From: Verrucomicrobiota bacterium
GTDB lineage: Bacteria; Verrucomicrobiota; Verrucomicrobiae; Chthoniobacterales; UBA10450
Assembly: GCA_003219495.1 (NCBI GenBank)
Contig: QHOZ01000123.1
Location: 2,854-11,572 of the forward strand
Length of the DNA stretch: 8,719 nucleotides
Direction of reading: 5' to 3'
The number at the start of each line of letters is the position of its first letter. Positions within the stretch are counted from its first letter, which is position 1. The position numbers and the translations under genes are program-made. Below are positions 1-4,843 of this stretch, one piece after another. The notes under the pieces are model-generated. The model was not told where the DNA came from, did not search any database, and saw only the letters and a program-made list of their open reading frames with translations.

Positions 1-523
1 ACAATTCGCGCCGCGCGACCGGATCAATGCCCGCGGTCGGCTCGTCCAAAAACAAAACGGTCGGTTTGTGCATGAGCGAGCACGCCATTGCGAGCCGTTG
101 GCGCCAGCCGCCGGACAACAACGCCGCGCGCCGATCGAGGTACGGTTCCAGGTGGGTGACGCCGATCATTTCATCGCGGCGTTTATCGAGATCGCGCCCG
201 CTCAAGCCGTAAAGTTTTCCAGCGAAGATCAAGTTCTCGTTCACCGTCAGCTCGTCGTAGAGCGAAAATTTTTGCGACATGTAACCGATTATCTCTTTGA
301 TCGACTCGGTATCGCGCACCACATCGTGACCGTCGATGCGGGCGGTGCCTTCGCTCGGCTCCAAAATTCCGCACAACATACGGATGACGGTCGATTTGCC
401 GGAACCGTTCGGCCCAAGAAATCCAAAGATCGATCCCTTGCCGACGTTGAACGTCACATGATCGACGGCGGTGAATGTGCCGAAGCGCTTGGTCAAACCT
501 TCGCACTCGATCATCGCGCTCAT
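1..523 (-). CDS. ABC transporter ATP-binding protein (YbhF/drug-efflux type), C-terminus cut by window edge
   Basis: This is the nucleotide-binding subunit of an ABC-2 type exporter. It would hydrolyse ATP on the cytoplasmic face to drive efflux through permeases expected beyond the left edge. The 174 visible residues, translated from the minus strand, contain an almost complete ATPase domain: Walker A GPNGSGKST (37-45), Q-loop Gln84, signature LSGGWRQRL (136-144), Walker B VLFLDEPT (156-163) with catalytic Glu161, and D-loop AGIDP (164-168). The signature with Trp after SGG is typical of the YbhF/NatA-like efflux ATPases. The frame stays open to base 1, so the length is unknown; some YbhF proteins carry two tandem ATPase domains. 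The start is ATG at 523, with a second Met three codons in (514) as an alternative. It begins 13 bases after the HlyD-type adaptor stop on the same strand, which supports one operon. I see no strong Shine-Dalgarno. The family is clear; the exported substrate is not known. Confidence 0.93.
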   Translation of the reverse strand, partial: MSAMIECEGLTKRFGTFTAVDHVTFNVGKGSIFGFLGPNGSGKSTVIRMLCGILEPSEGTARIDGHDVVRDTESIKEIIGYMSQKFSLYDELTVNENLIFAGKLYGLSGRDLDKRRDEMIGVTHLEPYLDRRAALLSGGWRQRLAMACSLMHKPTVLFLDEPTAGIDPVARREL

Positions 524-536
524 TGTCGATCTTGCG

Positions 537-971
537 TCAGGGGGCGTTTGGAAAGTAGACGTCAGCGGCCATGCCCGCGCGAAGACGATCGTCATTGTTC
601 GGCAATCGAATCTTCACGCCGAAGACCTGGCGAATCCGGTCCTCAACCGTTTGTACATTGCGCGGCGTAAATTCGGCCTGGCGATTTACCTGCTCGACCG
701 TTCCGGGAAAATCGACGCCGGGAAATGAATCCACACGCACACGGACCTGATCACCGATTTTGATTTTACCGAGCCAGGGTTCGGGAACGTAAACGCGAAC
801 CCAAAGGTGCTGTGGCAGAAGCAACGTCGCGACTTCGCCGTTCGCGGGAAGGACATACCCCACTTTCACGTTAAGCACTTCGAGAATCGATTCGGCGGGC
901 GCGACGACTTGCATCTCTTTCACTTGCGCTTCGATGTCGGCCAGCTGCGCGCGCGCTTGAATAACCTTCAC
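537..971 (-). CDS. HlyD-family efflux adaptor, C-terminal fragment (downstream of frameshift)
   Basis: This is the second half of a membrane-fusion (periplasmic adaptor) protein resembling E. coli YbhG. Its 144 residues begin in the returning arm of the coiled coil (QARAQLADIEAQVKEM, about 5-20). They continue with the second half of the lipoyl-like domain (VVAPAESILEVLNVKVG, about 21-37), the beta-barrel region (QHLWVRVYVPEPWLG, about 53-67) and the C-terminal region with AEFTPRNVQTVEDR and RAGMAADVYFP. It has no signal peptide or first lipoyl half, so it cannot work alone as an adaptor. The GTG taken as the start overlaps the stop of the upstream fragment (GTGA). That could be read as translational coupling, but the protein content says it is the continuation of one broken gene. 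The ATPase gene follows 13 bases downstream. I infer a one-base loss relative to the ancestral gene, or a sequencing error. Confidence 0.85.
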   Translation of the reverse strand: MKVIQARAQLADIEAQVKEMQVVAPAESILEVLNVKVGYVLPANGEVATLLLPQHLWVRVYVPEPWLGKIKIGDQVRVRVDSFPGVDFPGTVEQVNRQAEFTPRNVQTVEDRIRQVFGVKIRLPNNDDRLRAGMAADVYFPNAP

Positions 972-1387
972 GATGCGCTGTCCGCGCGCTCGGAGTCGTT
1001 CGGCGAAACAACTCTGCGCGCGAGCAAATCTTTTTGTCGCTTTGCATCTGAGCGCAAGAATTCCAATTGCGCCGCGGCGGCGTCCGTATCGCGAAGTGCG
1101 GTGTCGATTTGCGCCGCCGCCAAGTCACGGCGCGCGCGCAGCTCGCGCGCTTCCAATTGCGCGATGGGTTGATCTTCCTTCAACCGATCGCCTTCCTGCG
1201 CGAAAATTTTCTCGACGCGGCCGGCCATGCGCGGACCGACGTGCGCTTCATCTACTTCAATTGTCCCGGAAACAGCGTTCTTTCGGCTATTGCAAGACGA
1301 CGACAAGATCGACAACGCGAGCAGGAGCAGCGTCGCGGACCACGCCAAGTTCATTCCCGGCACGAACAATTTTCTGGCTAGTCGCAT
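968..1387 (-). CDS. HlyD-family efflux adaptor, N-terminal fragment (upstream of frameshift)
   Basis: This is the first half of the same periplasmic adaptor. Its 139 residues start with a positively charged n-region (MRLARK) and a hydrophobic segment (about 14-29) ending at Cys32 in LSSSC. That resembles a lipoprotein signal but is not a canonical lipobox, so it could be a signal anchor instead. Next come the first half of the lipoyl-like domain (SGTIEVDEAHVGPRMAGRV, then EGDRLKEDQPIAQLEA) and the outgoing coiled-coil helix rich in Ala, Arg and Leu. The typical hairpin sequence LLARRVVSPNDSERAD follows, and then the frame stops at TGA (970-968). The other half continues in another frame from 971. 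I chose ATG 1387 because it supplies the basic n-region; ATG 1354 (MNLAW) is an alternative. The gene diverges from the DUF3052 gene with about 49 bases between them. The family is certain; whether the gene is functional is not. Confidence 0.83.
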   Translation of the reverse strand: MRLARKLFVPGMNLAWSATLLLLALSILSSSCNSRKNAVSGTIEVDEAHVGPRMAGRVEKIFAQEGDRLKEDQPIAQLEARELRARRDLAAAQIDTALRDTDAAAAQLEFLRSDAKRQKDLLARRVVSPNDSERADSAS

Positions 1388-1436
1388 TGGAGCAGGCAAG
1401 ATGCAGTCAGTCGCTCGTTCGGTAAAGCACTTCACG

Positions 1437-1853
1437 ATGGCTGGTTATTCCGAAACGCCACTCGCGCAGAAACTCGGCATCAAACCGGGGACCATCGTGG
1501 TTGCGATCAATGTTCCGGAAAATTATCGCAAACTGCTCGAGCCGATTCCGAGCGGTGTGAATTTCGCGACACGCCCGGTCGGTAATACGAGATTCGTTCA
1601 CCTTTTTGCGACGCGCCGAAGTGAATTGGCCACTCAATTGTCGATCTTGCGCCGCAAAATTGCCGAAGACGCGGTGCTTTGGGTTTCATGGCCGAAGAAA
1701 TCATCGGGCGTCGCAACCGACATCACTGAAGATGTAATTCGCGCGGTGGCGCTGCCGCTTGGTTTTGTGGACATCAAAGTCTGCGCGGTGGATCAAATCT
1801 GGTCGGGATTGAAGTTGATGATTCGCCGCGAAAATCGAAAGTCGAAGAAATGA
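1437..1853 (+). CDS. DUF3052 family protein
   Basis: This is a 138-residue cytoplasmic protein of the DUF3052 family, whose biochemical role is unknown. Family features seen are the N-terminal AGYSETPLAQKLGIKPG (2-18) and the C-terminal core LWVSWPKKSSGVATD, followed by ITEDVIR, ALPLGFVDIKVCAVD and WSGLKLMIRR. There is no signal peptide or membrane segment, and the tail is basic (RRENRKSKK). I chose ATG 1437 because the family begins with this MAGYS-like sequence. The frame is open further upstream, but a longer start would run into the divergent adaptor gene and add sequence that does not resemble the family. The stop overlaps the start of the next gene in ATGA (1850-1853), so the two are probably translated together. 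I see no good Shine-Dalgarno. Confidence 0.9.
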   Translation: MAGYSETPLAQKLGIKPGTIVVAINVPENYRKLLEPIPSGVNFATRPVGNTRFVHLFATRRSELATQLSILRRKIAEDAVLWVSWPKKSSGVATDITEDVIRAVALPLGFVDIKVCAVDQIWSGLKLMIRRENRKSKK

Positions 1854-2275
1854 GAAAAGGATTGCTCGATCACATTGATCTGCGGGTGAAAAACATGGAG
1901 GTGGCAAAGTTTTACGAAAAGTTTCTGCCCCAGCTTGGATTTGTCCGTGAAAAATACGAGCCGTCGCCGAGTCCGGAAGTCGGAGGAGATTTTTGTACGT
2001 TTTACTCCGCAGGCGGTGACACGCCCTCGGAATTCTTCGGCGTCACCATCGATAAGAATCATCGGCCGAACGGAACCCGAATCGCATTTTGGGCAGACAC
2101 GCGCAAAAAAGTCGACGAGATCGCGAAATTGGTGCGAGAGGCCGGCGGCAAAAATTTGGAAGGCCCCGAAATCTGCCAGGAGTACAGCCCCGGCTACTAC
2201 GCGTGTTTCTTTGAGGATCCTGACGGCAACAAGTTGGAAATTTGCTGCCGCGAGAGTCCAATCATTGCGGAGTAA
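1850..2275 (+). CDS. VOC superfamily protein (glyoxalase/bleomycin resistance fold)
   Basis: This 141-residue protein has the vicinal-oxygen-chelate fold, made of two beta-alpha-beta-beta-beta modules. The first module starts with DHIDLRVKNME (7-17) and the helix AKFYEKFLPQLGF (19-31). The second runs from about 75 and ends with the family hallmark FFEDPDGNKLEICC (120-133). Possible metal ligands are His8, a Glu near 61 and Glu130. The position where a second-module His is usual reads Arg77 in TRIAF, so metal binding may be altered and the reaction cannot be assigned. Related proteins include glyoxalase I, dioxygenases and fosfomycin or bleomycin resistance proteins; nothing here selects one of them. 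The gene overlaps the DUF3052 stop by four bases (ATGA), indicating coupled translation. The DUF2127 gene follows 26 bases downstream. Confidence 0.92.
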   Translation: MRKGLLDHIDLRVKNMEVAKFYEKFLPQLGFVREKYEPSPSPEVGGDFCTFYSAGGDTPSEFFGVTIDKNHRPNGTRIAFWADTRKKVDEIAKLVREAGGKNLEGPEICQEYSPGYYACFFEDPDGNKLEICCRESPIIAE

Positions 2276-2287
2276 GCGAAACTCATC

Positions 2288-2293
2288 GAGGAG
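2288..2293 (+). promoter_or_regulatory. Strong Shine-Dalgarno of the DUF2127 gene
   Basis: GAGGAG lies eight bases before ATG 2302 and decides that start over the upstream in-frame codons. Most other genes in the window lack such a clear site, so this gene may be translated independently of the two overlapping genes before it. Confidence 0.6.
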
Positions 2294-2301
2294 TTGATTC
2301 G

Positions 2302-2853
2302 ATGAGCGCACATCCGCACGAGCTCGCTATTCTCGAAGAGCACCGGCGCGTCCGATATCTCAAGATCATTGCGCTCTTCAAAATTTTTAAGGGCGCGTTG
2401 CTTTTCACGCTCGGGTTTTCGCTTTTGTTTCTCAACAGCCGGCCGACATGGCTCGATCAAATTTCCGATTGGGCGGACGACCAACTGCTTTTGCATCACA
2501 GCAAAGCGGTGACGTTTCTATTGAACAAATTGCAGGCCGCGCTTTCGGGCGGAGCACTGCGCGCGACCGGAATTCTTTCGCTTTTCTATTGCGGCGTGCT
2601 GTTCACCGAAGGCATCGGCGTTTACATGCAAAAAAGGTGGGCGGAATTCTTAATGATTTTCGCGACCGGCGCGCTCATCCCGCTGGAGATCCGGCATGTC
2701 TGGCGCAGCTTGATCTGGCACCGTCCGGTGATTGTTCCGCTCGCCTTGTTACTGGCGAACTGTTTCATCGTTTGGTTCCTCTACATGGTGCTGCGCAGAT
2801 CGAAGCCGCAACACCGCGCGGAGCCAAAACCCGAGCTCGTTGAAACGCGTTAA
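2302..2853 (+). CDS. DUF2127 family integral membrane protein
   Basis: This is a 183-residue inner-membrane protein of the DUF2127 family, function unknown. It has four likely membrane segments: about 22-44 (IIALFKIFKGALLF onward), 88-109 (ATGILSLFYCGVLFTEG), 113-131 (WAEFLMIFATGALIPLEI) and 143-164 (VIVPLALLLANCFIVWFL). The stretch from FYCGVLFTEGIGVYMQKRWA to PLEI is the recognisable family core. Both ends are polar, and the last 19 residues are basic and proline-rich. I chose ATG 2302 because GAGGAG at 2288-2293 sits eight bases upstream, the best Shine-Dalgarno in the window. Its stop codon interlocks with that of the convergent maf gene. It probably forms an operon with the two genes before it. 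Confidence 0.88.
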   Translation: MSAHPHELAILEEHRRVRYLKIIALFKIFKGALLFTLGFSLLFLNSRPTWLDQISDWADDQLLLHHSKAVTFLLNKLQAALSGGALRATGILSLFYCGVLFTEGIGVYMQKRWAEFLMIFATGALIPLEIRHVWRSLIWHRPVIVPLALLLANCFIVWFLYMVLRRSKPQHRAEPKPELVETR

Positions 2854-3440
2854 GATTTTTTCGCTGCCGGAACGATTCCAAACTCAACCAGCGCTGAAAT
2901 TGTTTTCTCCATTGGCAGCCCAACCACATTCGTATAAGAGCCCTCGATCTTCTCGATGATTTGGCGGCCAAAACCCTGAGCGGCGTAGGCGCCCGCTTTG
3001 TCGAGTGGATTCACTCGCGTGAAGTAGTCGTCGATCTTCGTTCGCGTTAGCGCTTGGAAATAAACGCGCGAGATCTCGGAAAAGCTCGCGGACTTCGCCG
3101 GCGCAAGCTGGCAAATGAAAACAGAAGTGCAAACTTCGTGGGCGCGTCCGCTCAATCGCTGCAACATCGCGACCGCTTCGCGTTTGTCTGCGGGTTTGCC
3201 GAGCACTTGATCGTCGATTGCGACAAGCGTATCGGCGGCAAGCACCACGTTCTTTGGCGAAAGGCGCGCGGCCGCCATTCCTTTGCGATGCGCGTTCAAC
3301 GCCGTGAGTTCGCGCAACGTTAGATCGACATCGGAACGTTCGCTGATGTCGGGCGCGGAGATTTTGAAATCGAAACCTGCGTCCAACAACAATTCACGGC
3401 GACGCGGCGAACGGGACGCGAGCAGCAACGTCGCATGCAC
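2850..3440 (-). CDS. maf: Maf family nucleotide pyrophosphatase (dTTP/UTP-type, YhdE-like)
   Basis: Maf proteins hydrolyse nucleoside triphosphates, including modified ones, to monophosphate and pyrophosphate in the cytoplasm. They are linked to pool cleaning and division control. The protein has 196 residues, the usual family length. Motifs are ASRSPRR (8-14), the catalytic ADT with Asp70, GKP (81-83), SGRAHEVCT (97-105), DKAGAYAAQGFG (147-158) and IEGSYTNVVGLP (165-176). The AYAAQG and SYTNVVGLP forms match the dTTP/UTP (YhdE) group rather than the m7GTP (YceF) group; that subgroup call is from motif memory. The start is GTG 3440, because the family begins directly before ATLLLASRSPRR. The frame is open further upstream, but that stretch overlaps the DUF4412 gene. 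The DUF4412 stop lies eight bases upstream, so they are probably one transcript. The TAA stop interlocks with that of the convergent DUF2127 gene. Confidence 0.95.
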   Translation of the reverse strand: MHATLLLASRSPRRRELLLDAGFDFKISAPDISERSDVDLTLRELTALNAHRKGMAAARLSPKNVVLAADTLVAIDDQVLGKPADKREAVAMLQRLSGRAHEVCTSVFICQLAPAKSASFSEISRVYFQALTRTKIDDYFTRVNPLDKAGAYAAQGFGRQIIEKIEGSYTNVVGLPMEKTISALVEFGIVPAAKKS

Positions 3441-3448
3441 ACACCAAA

Positions 3449-4153
3449 TTACGGCGTCGCGGCGGGCGAAGGTCCTCCGCTCCCGGCAGCCGGACCGCCG
3501 GGCTTGACCTGGTTCGAACGCGTCATTTCTTTGAAGTCTTTGGGAATTTCGAATTCGGCGGAGCTGATCGAGTCCCGCTTGATCGACACAATGGTGGTCG
3601 TCATTTCTCCGCCGCCGCCATTGATCACGGTCCTCAATGGGATGCCGGCAAAATCGGTGTAGTCCGGCATTCCCAAATTGCTCGGTTTCCATGCGCCGGA
3701 GATTGGCGCTTGCATTTCTTTCAAGATCGCGGCGGAGTCTGGAAATTTCGTGGCCACCCAAAAAGAGGCTTTGAATTGGGGCGCTTCATAAACGAACTCC
3801 TCGGTTTCGTAGCCGTTGATGGTCTCCTTTTTGCCGGTCGAGGTCAGTTTGGGCGGCGTGGCGTTGCTGTTGAATTTGTTGAGGGTCTCAGCTGCGGCCT
3901 TGATCTGATCGGCAGAAATCTTCAGGTACATTCTCTTGTCGTTCACCAAATTGAGCATCTCGCCTTTCTTCCCATCGATAATGCGAGTGGGCTGCGTCGG
4001 CGCGTCGATGCGCTCCATGTCGCCTTTGATTTTGACGGTTGCACTTCCATCCTGGCCGGCGCCTTCGACCTTTTGCACAATGGTCAAATCACCTCGCGCG
4101 GAAGCAATTACAAGAATTGTCTGGCAAGCAATGAGAGCAGCAAAAGTCTTCAT
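3449..4153 (-). CDS. DUF4412 domain-containing secreted protein
   Basis: This 234-residue protein is predicted to be exported. It has Lys2, a hydrophobic core FAALIACQTILVIASA and likely signal peptidase I cleavage after ASA (about residue 19). The mature part fits DUF4412: DLTIVQKVEGAGQDGSATVKI, then GDMERIDA, TRIIDGKKGEMLNLVNDKRMY, NGYETEEFVYEA and FWVATKFPDSA. This fold overlaps LolA/outer-membrane-lipoprotein-like domains, but no molecular function is established. The last 20 or so residues are a low-complexity Pro/Gly/Ala/Ser tail. The ATG at 4153 is the natural start for the signal peptide; no Shine-Dalgarno is evident. The maf gene follows eight bases downstream. The 102 bases between this gene and the tRNA must hold its promoter, but I could not pick a convincing one. 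Confidence 0.87.
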   Translation of the reverse strand: MKTFAALIACQTILVIASARGDLTIVQKVEGAGQDGSATVKIKGDMERIDAPTQPTRIIDGKKGEMLNLVNDKRMYLKISADQIKAAAETLNKFNSNATPPKLTSTGKKETINGYETEEFVYEAPQFKASFWVATKFPDSAAILKEMQAPISGAWKPSNLGMPDYTDFAGIPLRTVINGGGGEMTTTIVSIKRDSISSAEFEIPKDFKEMTRSNQVKPGGPAAGSGGPSPAATP

Positions 4154-4214
4154 TCGAGTAGCTAGACCCCGGCTGAGAAAATAGCAAACGTCGTTGCGCC
4201 GCGGCAGAAATCGC

Positions 4215-4243
4215 TTGGCAGTGGTGCGCGCTCACGGCAGATT
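4215..4243 (+). promoter_or_regulatory. Candidate promoter for tRNA-Gly
   Basis: TTGGCA (4215-4220) matches the -35 consensus at five of six bases. It is followed after 17 bases by CAGATT (4238-4243), which matches the -10 consensus at only three. Position favours it, since transcription would start a few bases before the tRNA at 4256. The weak -10 keeps this tentative. Confidence 0.28.
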
Positions 4244-4255
4244 CCACGTCGCGGC

Positions 4256-4326
4256 GCGGGCATAGCTTAATGGTAAAGTTCCAGCCTTCCAAGCTGGCCA
4301 TGCGGGTTCGATTCCCGTTGCCCGCT
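4256..4326 (+). tRNA. tRNA-Gly (anticodon UCC)
   Basis: The 71-nt sequence folds into a full cloverleaf. The acceptor stem GCGGGCA/TGCCCGC (4256-4262 with 4319-4325) is a perfect seven pairs. The D-arm contains TTAATGGTAAA. The anticodon stem CCAGC/GCTGG (4281-4285 with 4293-4297) encloses loop CTTCCAA, with anticodon TCC at 4288-4290. The variable loop is four bases. The T-arm GCGGG-TTCGATT-CCCGT spans 4302-4318. Discriminator base T is at 4326. CCA is not encoded and would be added after transcription. It reads GGA and, by wobble, GGG glycine codons. Confidence 0.97.
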
Positions 4327-4377
4327 TTGTTCCATTTGCGCTCTTTCTGACAATTTCACGAAGCCGCGGAATTTCTG

Positions 4378-4407
4378 TTGACCGATGTAGCGGGCTAATA
4401 GGATACT
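4378..4407 (+). promoter_or_regulatory. Candidate sigma70 promoter for the small Cys/His-rich protein gene
   Basis: TTGACC (4378-4383) matches five of six -35 bases, and GATACT (4402-4407) matches four of six -10 bases, with an 18-base spacer. It lies in the 107-base gap between the tRNA and the next gene, about 27 bases before ATG 4434. With the downstream terminator at 4762 it would make a single-gene transcription unit. I see nothing else in that gap. Confidence 0.35.
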
Positions 4408-4433
4408 TAGTGCTTCTCAAACGGATACTTTTT

Positions 4434-4745
4434 ATGAAAAAATTGCTAATGGTTTCTAACGGGGCGCAATTGTTTCGCCGCATCGGTGCATCCTTTTTTG
4501 CCCTCCTTGCCTGCGTTGCTCTTTCTTTCGCGATCTGGACAGCGAAAGCTCAGTCGCCGACACCAGATGAGAGCGGAGCGAGCGATCCAAACAAGTGCAC
4601 AATTTGCCATGTTCCACCGGGAAATCCCCCAAACGCTCACACGATTACGATCGGTTGCTCGGCGGTTGACGCGCACATGCGTAACCATCCGGGAGATTGC
4701 ATGGGACCGTGCCCCTGTCAGGTGACGGGAACACAAAATCCGTAA
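4434..4745 (+). CDS. Small secreted Cys/His-rich protein with CHxPPGNPxNAHTI motif
   Basis: This 103-residue protein has an n-region with Lys2, Lys3, Arg15 and Arg16. A hydrophobic core (about 18-35) leads to a signal peptidase I site at AKA-Q (37-40). The mature chain of about 64 residues carries six Cys (55, 58, 75, 89, 93, 95) and four His (59, 69, 81, 85). Its core is CHVPPGNPPNAHTI (58-71), then SAVDAH (76-81) and GDCMGPCPC (87-95). This resembles a short motif I recall from many bacterial secreted proteins (CHxPPGNP..HTI...AV.AHL.HGD..G.C), to which no function is assigned. CTICH (55-59) also satisfies the CxxCH haem-c pattern, but a cytochrome fold is not evident. ATG 4434 is preferred over GTG 4410 because it places MKK at the signal start. 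It sits between a tRNA and an intrinsic terminator, separate from the polysaccharide genes. The role is unknown; metal binding or a disulfide-held module are both possible. Confidence 0.82.
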   Translation: MKKLLMVSNGAQLFRRIGASFFALLACVALSFAIWTAKAQSPTPDESGASDPNKCTICHVPPGNPPNAHTITIGCSAVDAHMRNHPGDCMGPCPCQVTGTQNP

Positions 4746-4761
4746 CCGAGTTTATTAGCGG

Positions 4762-4799
4762 AAAGCCGTTGCGACCCCAGTTGCAACGGCTTTTCTTTT
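4762..4799 (+). terminator. Rho-independent terminator after the small Cys/His-rich protein gene
   Basis: The stem AAAGCCGTTGC (4762-4772) pairs perfectly over 11 bases with GCAACGGCTTT (4783-4793) around a 10-base loop. A T-rich tail TTTTCTTTT (4791-4799) follows. It lies 17 bases after the stop at 4745, so it ends that transcript and separates it from the ligase gene at 4844. It is the clearest intrinsic terminator in the window. Confidence 0.92.
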
Positions 4800-4843
4800 G
4801 CGCAGCGCTCGCCTTCTCCACCGAACTGCGCGCTTAATTTAGA

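Noticed and set aside
68..670. Plus-strand 200-residue reading frame across the left end
   Set aside because: It is the shadow of the ABC ATPase and adaptor genes on the minus strand, whose motifs are unambiguous; it crosses both genes and resembles no family.
1227..1436. Upstream extension of the DUF3052 reading frame
   Set aside because: The extra 70 residues overlap the divergent adaptor gene and do not look like the family, which starts at MAGYS (1437).
3441..3761. Upstream extension of the maf reading frame
   Set aside because: It is antisense-like Arg-rich sequence inside the DUF4412 gene on the same strand; Maf starts directly before ATLLLASRSPRR.
4232..4483. Minus-strand 83-residue reading frame containing ATGIEPAWPAWKAGTLPLSYA
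   Set aside because: It is the antisense translation of the tRNA-Gly gene, a well-known spurious protein in databases.
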